From assembly GCA_035934015.1 (NCBI GenBank), contig DASYYH010000023.1, forward strand, positions 62,001 to 126,000: a stretch of 64,000 nt of DNA, in the 5' to 3' direction. The notes beneath the pieces are model-generated. The model was not told the origin of the DNA. It did no database searches and saw only the letters and a program-made list of their open reading frames with translations. The DNA comes from Candidatus Acidiferrales bacterium. GTDB lineage: Bacteria > Acidobacteriota > Terriglobia > Acidiferrales > UBA7541. Within the stretch, counting starts at the first letter, position 1, and each line of letters starts with the position of its first letter. Below, one piece after another: positions 16,857 to 24,912 of this stretch. A program made the position numbers and the translations under genes.

Positions 16857-19535
16857 TCACGCCGACGCGCGGTGTTCGCGCACGTCGCCATCGGGCAACG
16901 TTGCACGCTGCGATTCTGGCAACTCCGCCGCGCCGAGCAAGTTCTCCTTCATCGCGCGCGCCATCCCATCGAATGCGTCGAAGCAGGCCTTGCGCATCGC
17001 ACCCTCCGCCGTGCGCACGAGCGATTCAACGCGGTCGCGCCCGATTTCGTCGAGCTGCAGCAGGGAAGCATTCAATTGCGAATCGGAAGTGGCGCGCAGT
17101 CGCCCTTCGAAATCGTTGTAGGCCGTTTCGCTGGACGATTTCTGTTTCTCCATCCATTCCGCGATGTTGCTTTCGCCGCGCTCGCGGAGCGTTTCGAGCG
17201 ACGCTTCCGACTGTGCGGTGAGGCGCTGACTCGACTGCGCCAGGATTTCCTGGGTCTGCGCGGAAATTCTCTGACGGAAATCGTCAAATGTCGTTTCCGC
17301 ATGCGCTTCCAGGCTTTTGGTCAGCCGCTCTGTCGCAGCCATCCCCTGGGCGCGCTCCTCTTCTGCTTGCGCACTCAAGCTTGCGGAAAAAATCGCCAGC
17401 GCGTTCGATGAAGCATCTTGCAAATTATGTCTGAATCCCGCGGCTGCCGTTTCGGACTGGCGTGCAAACTCGTTCCTCGAGGATTCCAGATGCACTTCCG
17501 CCGCCTGAGCCAATTCGCTCCTGGCGGAATCGAGGCGCTCTGCGAATTGCGCTGCGGCCGCCTGCAATTTTTCACTGGCCGTTTGTTCGAGGGCCGCAGA
17601 AGCCTGTTGCAAGGCTTGCGCTCCGCTGGCAGCGAGCTCCTCATTCCATTTCGACAGCGATTCTTTGTTTCCAGCGGCGAGGCTCGCGTGGAGTTCATTG
17701 AGCGTCTCGGCCATGCGCGCGGCTGCTTCCTTCTGCACCTGTTCGCTCACCTGGCGCAATCGCTCGCGATGAATCCGAAGAATTTCTTCGGCTTGTTCTT
17801 CGCGCGCGGAAAGCTGGTAAACGGCGTCCGACGCGCGTTCGATTTGCGGCGATAGCTTCGCGCTGAGTTCCTCAATCGTCCGGCTGACGGTGCGCTGATT
17901 CGCTTGTGCCAGCAAATCTTCGGCGCGGGTCATCAATTGCTCCTGCAGTTCCGCACCCTGGTGCTCCATCTCCGCAATCCTGCTGGCAACGCTGTTTTCC
18001 AGTCGTTGCCTGAGCTCGTTGAGGCTATCCTGGCTCGCGGCTTCCAGGTGCCGCGAGTAGTCTGAAAATTGTGCGGCTTCCTTTTGAATCTGCGCGAGCG
18101 ACGTCTTTGCGTTCCGGATTTCCCGCTCGAGGCCGGTTTTGGTTTCTTCCAGCGCAGCGCGCGCAGCCTCCGCGCTCAGTCCCGATTCTTCCTGCAGTTC
18201 GATGACACGCGAGGCGAGCCTGTGCTCCGCTGTCTGAACCATTTGCTGAGAAGTCTCCGACAAGCGCCCGGCGAGCCTTTGTGCGGCGCTATCGAGCGAC
18301 GACTCAAGAAGTTCGATCCACTGGGCGCGAGTCTGCGCGACCTCCGACTTAAATTGCTCTTGCATCGCCACGGCTTGCGCCGGGACTCTTTCTTCCGCCG
18401 CCCGGGCGGATTGCCTCGGTGCGAATTCCTCCCGCAAATGCTCCAGTTGCCGGCGCAACTTTTCGTCGATGCGCTGCTCGGACTGCACGGCGACTTCTTG
18501 AGAGGCCATGCGCGATTCTTCGCGCAATCGTTCCGCGCGGCGCTCCCAGTCCATCAGCGCGGCATGCGTTCGCTCGATTGTGTTTTCCCATGTCGTGCTC
18601 AGATTTTCGTGTACTTCCTGCTTCACGCGCGCGATCTGCGCCGCCAGTTGCTGGCTCAATTCAGCGGAAAGTTGATCTTTTACGTCTGTCTGCCCTTTTT
18701 CAAATTCCTGCCGCCATTTTTCGTAGAAAGCCTGCGCCGTGGTTTTTTGTTCGGCATGCAGCTCCGAGGCGTGGTCCTTGGAGATTTGCTCCGCAACAGC
18801 CCGCGCTTCCTCGATGGCTCTCTGCGATTGCGTATGGAACTGGCTGCGCAGCTCGTCGAAGAGCGGACTGTCGAGCGCGCCCAATTCCGCAGCTGGTTTT
18901 GCGGGTCGCGAGGCGGAGCCTGTCGAAGCGTGAAACGCATTCGCCAAATAGGATTCCAGCGACGCATCTTTTTCTTCCTCGGGCGTAAGGAGCGAGGCCT
19001 GATCCGCCACGATCGCAGGCACGGCTTCGGGTTTCCCCGGTGTCCCCAGAGCATCTGCAGTGCTGGTCCAATCGTCGGGCGGAAAAGAAACTCCCCAGAC
19101 GTTGCCGCCGGATTCCATCTCCGCGCCGACTTGAAACAAATCCCGCAGGGTTCGCGGCCGCTGAATCCAGGCGACGCGCACACGCGCACAGTAGGGGCCC
19201 TTCTGCCCGTATCCAGACGGAATCTCCAGCGTGAGCCACGTATTTTTCGGAAGATGATGTTTCGATGCGTAACGGCAGCCATGAAAGCTGACGTTTTGCG
19301 TCGCGGTGCGTTCTTCGAATGGTTGTCCCAGCAAATCGACGCCGCGGACAATTACGGGAACCGCCTGATCAATGCGCGAGTTTCGTCGCCGCTGCTCTCC
19401 CAGGTAAGTCGATGCCGCCTGTGCCACGTCCCGCCTCCCGTCGTGCGACTGAAATGTGCAAAGCATAGCACTGTCGAGGCGCGCGGTCGAGCGGCGAGGA
19501 AATTTCGGCAGATGAGCTGCGTGGCGGAATTTCAC
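16857..19535 (-). CDS. PilZ-domain protein with very long coiled coil
   Basis: An 892-residue protein. Residues about 45-150 form a PilZ-like domain with the c-di-GMP signatures RxxxR (in QRRRNSR) and NxSxxG (in TQNVSFHGCRY). From about residue 215 to the end the sequence is almost continuous amphipathic helix, rich in Ala, Glu, Gln and Arg, resembling apolipoprotein or SMC-like coiled coils. There is no membrane segment. An internal ATG at 19466 would remove a poorly conserved 23-residue prefix. It may be a large cytoplasmic c-di-GMP-responsive scaffold. The role is inferred; only the domain motifs are seen. Confidence 0.75.
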   Translation of the reverse strand: MKFRHAAHLPKFPRRSTARLDSAMLCTFQSHDGRRDVAQAASTYLGEQRRRNSRIDQAVPVIVRGVDLLGQPFEERTATQNVSFHGCRYASKHHLPKNTWLTLEIPSGYGQKGPYCARVRVAWIQRPRTLRDLFQVGAEMESGGNVWGVSFPPDDWTSTADALGTPGKPEAVPAIVADQASLLTPEEEKDASLESYLANAFHASTGSASRPAKPAAELGALDSPLFDELRSQFHTQSQRAIEEARAVAEQISKDHASELHAEQKTTAQAFYEKWRQEFEKGQTDVKDQLSAELSQQLAAQIARVKQEVHENLSTTWENTIERTHAALMDWERRAERLREESRMASQEVAVQSEQRIDEKLRRQLEHLREEFAPRQSARAAEERVPAQAVAMQEQFKSEVAQTRAQWIELLESSLDSAAQRLAGRLSETSQQMVQTAEHRLASRVIELQEESGLSAEAARAALEETKTGLEREIRNAKTSLAQIQKEAAQFSDYSRHLEAASQDSLNELRQRLENSVASRIAEMEHQGAELQEQLMTRAEDLLAQANQRTVSRTIEELSAKLSPQIERASDAVYQLSAREEQAEEILRIHRERLRQVSEQVQKEAAARMAETLNELHASLAAGNKESLSKWNEELAASGAQALQQASAALEQTASEKLQAAAAQFAERLDSARSELAQAAEVHLESSRNEFARQSETAAAGFRHNLQDASSNALAIFSASLSAQAEEERAQGMAATERLTKSLEAHAETTFDDFRQRISAQTQEILAQSSQRLTAQSEASLETLRERGESNIAEWMEKQKSSSETAYNDFEGRLRATSDSQLNASLLQLDEIGRDRVESLVRTAEGAMRKACFDAFDGMARAMKENLLGAAELPESQRATLPDGDVREHRASA

Positions 19536-19544
19536 GAGAATGGT

Positions 19545-19583
19545 AAAAAAAACGGGCGGCGCATTTTTCGTGCGTCGCCCGTT
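19545..19583 (-). terminator. Rho-independent terminator after TPR gene
   Basis: On the minus strand a stem of about 13 bp (one G-U pair) closes a short AT-rich loop and runs straight into eight T residues (A-run 19545-19552 on the plus strand). It lies 26 nt downstream of the TPR gene stop at 19609, so it likely ends the dinG-que-TPR transcription unit. Confidence 0.85.
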
Positions 19584-19608
19584 TGCATTGCGAGGCGATT
19601 AGTGATCC

Positions 19609-20733
19609 TTAATTGTTTTGAGACGCGCCGGAGCCTTTCAACTGCTCAATTGTCTGGAGGCTTGCCTTTGCTTCGGCCGCATGAGGCCCGTTCGGTTCGA
19701 GTTTTAGATACGTTTGATATGCTTCGGCTGCGCCCGGGGGAATAACGGCGACTTCCTTGCCACCTTCTTTTTTCGTGCTGATCTCGTTCATCAGGCAATT
19801 CCCCAGCAGGTACCAGACAAGGGCGTCATTCGGATTCAGTTGCGATGCTTTTTGAAGAGGGCCAATCGCATCTACCATTTTATTTGAATTCGTCAGCACG
19901 ATAGCGATGTTCTTGTAGCAGTCCGCTCCGGCCGTTTTGTTCGTCGGATCCAATGAGCCGGCCTTGTCGCACGCCGCGCCGGCGTCTGACATTTTTCCTT
20001 GCCGAGCCAAATCCGTCCCCAATTGCGCATAGGTTCCCGGATCCGGTTTCAAGTCGTTGGACTTCTGGAGGTTATCCACAGCCTGATCGTACTTGCCGCC
20101 TCCATCGTACGCGATGCCAAGATTGGCGTAAATCACGCTGAGGTTCTTGTCTCCTTCCGGAGCGGATTGCTGCGCGGCCTCAAATTCGGTGATGGCGGTC
20201 TGATAGTCGGCGGTCAGTTTGGCTTGCAGCGTGCTCTTTTGATCCGCCGTTGCCGTTGACAGTTGTTGCTTGACAGCATCGGCATCGTCCATAGCCGCTC
20301 TGCCAGCCTTGAAGTGCGCCGCCATTTCGTTTGCCTTGGCATTTTTCTCCTTGGCTTTTTTCAGAGCATTAACGTCATAACCGGATTTTGCCGCGATATC
20401 CTTGAAATTGATGTTCTCCGGGTTGTTATCCCCCGCTCCCAGGGCGACCTCAGTCGAGTAGTTCACGAGGCTGTTCTTGAAATTAATCGTGTATTTGCCT
20501 GGAGCGAGATTTTGCTGGATATAATTGCCAGTCGCGTCGGTTTTCGTGTTGTACACCTGTCCTGTAGCGTCGTTGGTGATGATCACCGGCACATCGGGCC
20601 ACGGATTACCGTCGAAATCAAGCACCTGTCCTTTCAGGATCGAATTGTTCTGCCCCATCGCCACCGTCGCCAGCAGGAAGACCGGCGCAATCAGCAGGGC
20701 CAGCGCGCTAAACCTTAAAATCCAATTTTTCAT
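19609..20733 (-). CDS. Secreted TPR protein with carboxypeptidase-regulatory-like domain
   Basis: A 374-residue protein with a signal peptide (hydrophobic residues 7-25, ending near TVAMGQ). A beta-sandwich of the carboxypeptidase-regulatory type follows (about 30-100; GQVLDFDGNPWPDVPVIITN, then KTDATGNY). The remainder is TPR repeats (for example AQLGTDLARQGKMSDAGAACDKA near residue 240). Exported proteins of this design are common in Acidobacteriota. They probably mediate protein-protein contacts in the periplasm; no enzymatic motif is seen. It lies 43 nt after queC and is followed by a strong terminator. Confidence 0.75.
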   Translation of the reverse strand: MKNWILRFSALALLIAPVFLLATVAMGQNNSILKGQVLDFDGNPWPDVPVIITNDATGQVYNTKTDATGNYIQQNLAPGKYTINFKNSLVNYSTEVALGAGDNNPENINFKDIAAKSGYDVNALKKAKEKNAKANEMAAHFKAGRAAMDDADAVKQQLSTATADQKSTLQAKLTADYQTAITEFEAAQQSAPEGDKNLSVIYANLGIAYDGGGKYDQAVDNLQKSNDLKPDPGTYAQLGTDLARQGKMSDAGAACDKAGSLDPTNKTAGADCYKNIAIVLTNSNKMVDAIGPLQKASQLNPNDALVWYLLGNCLMNEISTKKEGGKEVAVIPPGAAEAYQTYLKLEPNGPHAAEAKASLQTIEQLKGSGASQNN

Positions 20734-20776
20734 GGCGCCACTCCTTCACTCTGAGTTCTTTAGATGCCTCATCGCA

Positions 20777-21475
20777 TTATCGCGCAACTGGCGCCCGATA
20801 CGCGATGGAGTCTGGAAATTCCGCCTCCGCGAAGGCGCGCAGTCGCAAGCGGCAACTATCGCAGACGCCGCATGCTTCCTCCTCGGATTGATAGCACGAC
20901 CAGGTGCGATCGAGGGGCGCCCCCAGCTCCATTCCCTTGCGCACGATTTCGCTCTTGCGCATGTGGATCACTGGCGTGACGATTTCGATATGCGTCTCCG
21001 GCTTCGTCCCAGCGCGGATCACTTCTGAATACGCGGCGTAATACTCTGGCCGGCAATCCGGATAGCCGGAGCTATCTTCCCACACGGCGCCGACGAAAAT
21101 CGCGCTGGCGCCAATCACCTCCGCCCAGCTCACCGCCGCAGCGAGAAAATGCGCATTGCGAAACGGCACGTACGTGACCGGAATCGCCGAATTCTCCGGT
21201 AAATCCTCCGGCACGGGGATGTCCCGGTCCGTGAGCGCGGAGCCGCCGATTTCCCGCAGCGCGTCGAGCCGCACGACGAGCCGGTCGTGCACCTGTACGC
21301 GATAAAAATCGGCGATCTCCTCGAATGCGCGCCGCTCGCGCACTTCTGTGCGCTGTCCGTAGGTCGCGTGCAGCAGCGCCAGAGAGTGCGTCTGGTTTGC
21401 AATGGCCGTTGTCACGCAGGAGTCCATTCCTCCGCTCAGCAGCACTACAGCCTTTGATTTTTCCATCTTTGCCAT
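20777..21475 (-). CDS. queC: 7-cyano-7-deazaguanine synthase QueC
   Basis: A 232-residue enzyme converting 7-carboxy-7-deazaguanine to preQ0 with ATP and ammonia, in the queuosine pathway. The ATP-pyrophosphatase loop is VVLLSGGMDSCVTTAIA at residues 10-26. The zinc-binding cysteines are in CYQSEEEACGVCDSCRLRL near residues 200-218. Length is normal. It is the last of the que genes, 41 nt after queE, and completes the queD-queE-queC set. GTP cyclohydrolase (FolE) is not in this window. Confidence 0.95.
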   Translation of the reverse strand: MAKMEKSKAVVLLSGGMDSCVTTAIANQTHSLALLHATYGQRTEVRERRAFEEIADFYRVQVHDRLVVRLDALREIGGSALTDRDIPVPEDLPENSAIPVTYVPFRNAHFLAAAVSWAEVIGASAIFVGAVWEDSSGYPDCRPEYYAAYSEVIRAGTKPETHIEIVTPVIHMRKSEIVRKGMELGAPLDRTWSCYQSEEEACGVCDSCRLRLRAFAEAEFPDSIAYRAPVAR

Positions 21476-21516
21476 TCTATCCTTCGTGGCTCTCCGCCGT
21501 GCGTTACGGCCGAATT

Positions 21517-22203
21517 CTACACGCCGTGCATCGCCGGATCCCAGATAAACTTGTGCAGTTGCAATCCCAGCCGCACAGGAAGATTATCCGCCAAAATCCA
21601 TTCCGCGAGTGCCCGAGTGTCCATCGCCGGCCATGTCCCTTCCGGATCGGCAAACACTGGCGAAAACAGAATTTCGTGGACTTTTTCGGCCAGGCCGTGT
21701 TCGGCCACGAATTGCCGCGCAAATTCGTAATCGCGCCGGCTGGCAATCACAAATTTCACTTCGTCCTTGCGTCCGAGCGCTTCAAGATTCGCCAGGCGAA
21801 ACGTCCCGAATTCGCCGGAATCCGGGCACTTCACGTCCACGATCTTGACAACTTCTCGCGGCAGCGCGCTTACGTCTTTTTCGCCGCTGGTTTCAATCAG
21901 TACGATATAGCCTTCGGCAAGAAGACGCCGCGCCAGTTCCGGCGTTTCCGGTTGCAAAAGCGGCTCCCCGCCAGTGATTTCCACCAATCGAACATCGCCT
22001 GCTCCGTTCGCGCCCCGGGAGAATTCTTTTATGCGGCCCACCACTTCATCGAGGCTGTGCTTCGTTCCGCCGTGAAACGCATACGCTGTGTCGCACCATG
22101 TGCACCGAAGATTGCAGCCGGTTAGCCGCACGAAAATGCACGGAAGCCCCGCGTAGCTGCTTTCGCCCTGGATTGACTTGAAAATTTCGGTGATATGCAT
22201 CAT
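21517..22203 (-). CDS. queE: 7-carboxy-7-deazaguanine synthase QueE
   Basis: A 228-residue radical-SAM enzyme that contracts 6-carboxytetrahydropterin to 7-carboxy-7-deazaguanine. The [4Fe-4S] motif is visible as GCNLRCTWCDTAYAF near residues 29-43 (Cx3Cx2C), preceded by the family start FKSIQGESSYAG. The VEITGGEPLLQPET segment is the radical-SAM GGE motif. It lies between a 57-residue membrane protein gene (18 nt upstream) and queC (41 nt downstream), all on the minus strand. Confidence 0.95.
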   Translation of the reverse strand: MMHITEIFKSIQGESSYAGLPCIFVRLTGCNLRCTWCDTAYAFHGGTKHSLDEVVGRIKEFSRGANGAGDVRLVEITGGEPLLQPETPELARRLLAEGYIVLIETSGEKDVSALPREVVKIVDVKCPDSGEFGTFRLANLEALGRKDEVKFVIASRRDYEFARQFVAEHGLAEKVHEILFSPVFADPEGTWPAMDTRALAEWILADNLPVRLGLQLHKFIWDPAMHGV

Positions 22204-22221
22204 TGCAATTTCCGCCGCGCT

Positions 22222-22395
22222 TCAGCGGCCCGCCGCGCGTGCAGCTTTCCGCCGCAGATAAATTACGCCGCCAATCGCCGCGGCCAATTCCAGGATGATC
22301 ACGATGACTGCCGCGGTGATTCCATAACCGTAATAGAGCCAGAAAAACGAAACAATGAAGGCGGGCACGGCAATGATGACGAATGCGCGATTCAT
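22222..22395 (-). CDS. Small two-helix membrane protein in the queuosine operon
   Basis: A 57-residue protein starting ATG 22395. Residues 4-22 (AFVIIAVPAFIVSFFWL) and 25-46 (GITAAVIVIILELAAAIGGVIY) are two hydrophobic helices, followed by a basic tail (LRRKAARAAGR). It lies 16 nt after queD and 18 nt before queE, so it is probably translated as part of the operon. I recognise no family. It could be a small membrane protein of unrelated function carried in the operon, or a membrane partner of the Que enzymes or of queuine/preQ0 traffic. Function is unknown. Confidence 0.7.
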   Translation of the reverse strand: MNRAFVIIAVPAFIVSFFWLYYGYGITAAVIVIILELAAAIGGVIYLRRKAARAAGR

Positions 22396-22411
22396 GCTCT
22401 CACCCCGCAGA

Positions 22412-22786
22412 TCACGGCCGGAAAGTCGCCGCGCTCGTGTCGGTTTCCCAGACCGTCACGCTCGATATCCTCGCCCCATTGGGAGACGCATGCATCTGCC
22501 TGGATGTTTCATCGTAAATGTGGCGCGCGATGTTCTCTGCCGAGGGATTCACCTTGTCGAAAGGCGCGAAATCGTTCAGGTTTTTGTGGTCGAGCGAGCG
22601 AATCACGCTCTGAATGATCTGCTTCAGATGCACAAAATCGTAGAGCAATCCGGTGGGATCGAGTTTCTCACCTGCCAGCGTGATGCGCACGCGATAGTTG
22701 TGCCCGTGCTGGTTTTCGCACTTGCCCTTGTATCCGCGCAGGTAATGGCCCGCGGCAAATCCTTCGTCAACGCTGATCTCATACAT
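22412..22786 (-). CDS. queD: 6-carboxytetrahydropterin synthase QueD
   Basis: A 124-residue member of the PTPS/QueD family that makes 6-carboxy-5,6,7,8-tetrahydropterin from dihydroneopterin triphosphate. The zinc-binding histidines are His14 (FAAGHYL) and the pair in CENQHGHNY (near residues 28-36), which also contains the catalytic Cys. YDFVHLKQ and LDHKNLND further match the family. It is the first que gene, 56 nt downstream of the helicase gene. Confidence 0.95.
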   Translation of the reverse strand: MYEISVDEGFAAGHYLRGYKGKCENQHGHNYRVRITLAGEKLDPTGLLYDFVHLKQIIQSVIRSLDHKNLNDFAPFDKVNPSAENIARHIYDETSRQMHASPNGARISSVTVWETDTSAATFRP

Positions 22787-22842
22787 GCGATCTAGCCGTT
22801 ACCTTTGCTCCGCGCCATTCATCCCGCGCACGCCCGGCCGGC

Positions 22843-24795
22843 TCAGAGATCCGCCGTGAAGCGCGCCACTTCGGCAAGGTCATGCGTAAGGGTGTATTCG
22901 GGCAGCGAGTCCAAGAAAATTCTACCATACTGCATGCGCTCGATGCGGTTGTCGAGAATCGCCAAAACGCCGCGGTCGCTGCGCGAGCGAATCAGCCTTC
23001 CGAATCCCTGCTTGAGCGAAAGCACTGCTTTCGGCACTTGGTATTCGGCGAACGGATTCTGCCCGTCCTCCTGCAGCGCTTTCACGCGCGCGGCAACGAT
23101 GGGATCCGACGGCACGGCGAACGGCAGCCGGTCGATAATCACGCAGGAGAGCTGCGAGCCGGGCACGTCCACGCCCTGCCAGAAGCTCGCCGTCGCCAGC
23201 AGCACTGCTCCCGGCGTCGTCTTGAATCGCTCGAGCAGCGCCATCCGCGGTCCTGTTCCCTGCAATAAGATCGGATACGGAATCACGCCGGCAAGTCGCT
23301 CATGGATTTCCCGCATTTGCGCATAGCTGGTAAAGAGGCAGAATGCCCGCCCGCGCGTCAGCTTCAGAATTTGGGCAATTTCCTCGGACGCGCGCGCCGC
23401 AAAATTTGCGTGGCGAATGTCGGGCAGCATTTTGGGAATGTAAAGTTGCGCCTGGCTTTTGTAATCGAACTCCGCCGGCAGCACTTCCTCGCGCGCCGCC
23501 GCAATTCCCAGCCGGTGCTTCACGTAGTCGAAGCGGCCCCCTACGGCGAGCGTCGCCGAGGTCAGCACAATCGTGTCGAAGCGTTCGAAAAGCTTTTCGC
23601 GCAGAATTTCGCTGACGTCGATCGGCGTTGCCACCAGATAAACGCCTTTTCCGCGCCGCTCGTACCAGTAGACGTATCCCTTTTCCTCGCTCTCGAGCAG
23701 AAACGCCAGCTCGCGCCGCAATTCCGCCGCGCGCCGCGCGACGTTCACCACTTCTTCGGGTTTGGGATTGAGCGCCGCGAGTTCCGCTTCCAGCCGCTTC
23801 AGTGCCGCCGCGAGCCCGTCGTACTCTTCGCGATTCTGCTCGAGAAACGCTCCACGCGCAGCTGGCTCGAAAGGAAAGCGCCCTTCGCGCTCGGGAAACC
23901 TTTCGAAAAACGCATGCGCGCGCTCGCGCACCTGCGCCAGCGGCCGGCGCGTCGCCGTCGTCGCGGCGTTGACCATCCGCAGCATCTGCTCGCCGTCGCG
24001 CACCAGTTCGTCGAATTTGTAGCTCGAAATCTCCCGGCCGAAATAATCGCTGGCCACATCCTCGATTTCGTGTGCTTCGTCGAAAATCACCGCCGCGTAT
24101 TCGGGCAAAATCGAGCCGAAATCATCCTGCCGCAGCGCTAGGTCCGCGAAAAACAGATGATGATTCACGATGATCACCTCCGCTTCCTGCGCGCGCTGCC
24201 GCATGGCCGTCAGAAAACACTGCTGAAACTGCGCGCACTTCTGCCCCGTGCAAGTTTCCTTGCGCGCGTCGATGCGGTTCCAAAGCTCTGCATCGTCCGG
24301 CAGGAAATTCAGTTCTGCGCGGTCACCCGTCTCCGTCAGTCTTTCCCAGTCGCGGATCTGCGTGAACCATTCGACTTCGTCCATGCCGCGCAGCACCGGC
24401 TGATGCGCCATCAAGCGCACCTTCTCACGGCACACGAAGTTGTTCCGCCCTTTCATCAGCGCCACTTTCAGTTCTGGCGCGAAGTGCTTCCGCAAAAAGG
24501 GAATGTCTTTCTGGAAGAGCTGTTCCTGCAACGATTTTGTCGCCGTGGAGATCACCACGCGCCGCCCGCTGCGAATCGCGGGAATCAGGTACGCAAGCGT
24601 TTTCCCCGTGCCGGTTCCGGCTTCGATCAGCGCGTGCTGATGCTTTTGGAAAGCTTCATCGGCCATTTCCGCCATTTCGAGCTGCGATCGGCGAAATTCG
24701 TATCCGGGATGGCATTTCTCCAACATGCCGCCCAGGCCGAAAATATCGGCCATGGTGATGGGCGCTTTCGCTTCGCTTGTCGCTCGTTTCGGCAT
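22843..24795 (-). CDS. dinG: DinG/XPD-like Fe-S ATP-dependent DNA helicase
   Basis: A 650-residue superfamily 2 helicase. Motif I is EAGTGTGKTLAY near residue 57. A four-cysteine Fe-S cluster is seen as Cys in FVCREK and three in ETCTGQKCAQFQQCF. Motif II is DEAHEIED. C-terminal motifs include FTSYAQM and the late FGRLIRSRSDRG (motif VI). Such enzymes unwind duplex DNA, R-loops or G-quadruplexes during repair. The frame runs upstream through der on the other strand; I chose ATG 24795 because conserved sequence begins there. An internal ATG at 24753 is the alternative. Confidence 0.9.
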   Translation of the reverse strand: MPKRATSEAKAPITMADIFGLGGMLEKCHPGYEFRRSQLEMAEMADEAFQKHQHALIEAGTGTGKTLAYLIPAIRSGRRVVISTATKSLQEQLFQKDIPFLRKHFAPELKVALMKGRNNFVCREKVRLMAHQPVLRGMDEVEWFTQIRDWERLTETGDRAELNFLPDDAELWNRIDARKETCTGQKCAQFQQCFLTAMRQRAQEAEVIIVNHHLFFADLALRQDDFGSILPEYAAVIFDEAHEIEDVASDYFGREISSYKFDELVRDGEQMLRMVNAATTATRRPLAQVRERAHAFFERFPEREGRFPFEPAARGAFLEQNREEYDGLAAALKRLEAELAALNPKPEEVVNVARRAAELRRELAFLLESEEKGYVYWYERRGKGVYLVATPIDVSEILREKLFERFDTIVLTSATLAVGGRFDYVKHRLGIAAAREEVLPAEFDYKSQAQLYIPKMLPDIRHANFAARASEEIAQILKLTRGRAFCLFTSYAQMREIHERLAGVIPYPILLQGTGPRMALLERFKTTPGAVLLATASFWQGVDVPGSQLSCVIIDRLPFAVPSDPIVAARVKALQEDGQNPFAEYQVPKAVLSLKQGFGRLIRSRSDRGVLAILDNRIERMQYGRIFLDSLPEYTLTHDLAEVARFTADL

Positions 24796-24912
24796 CTCGT
24801 TCTTTGTGGAGATTTGGGCGCGCGCACCGCAAACAGCTAAAATAGCATAGCGCAGCGCATTCTCCTCCGTCGTGATAGGGTAAGAGATCGCGTCTCTGTC
24901 GCGCGAATCATA

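Noticed and set aside
18069-19745. 558-codon plus-strand frame over the PilZ-coiled-coil gene
   Set aside because: It is the reverse complement of the Ala/Glu/Gln-rich coiled coil, giving Leu/Arg/Phe-rich sequence without domain motifs.
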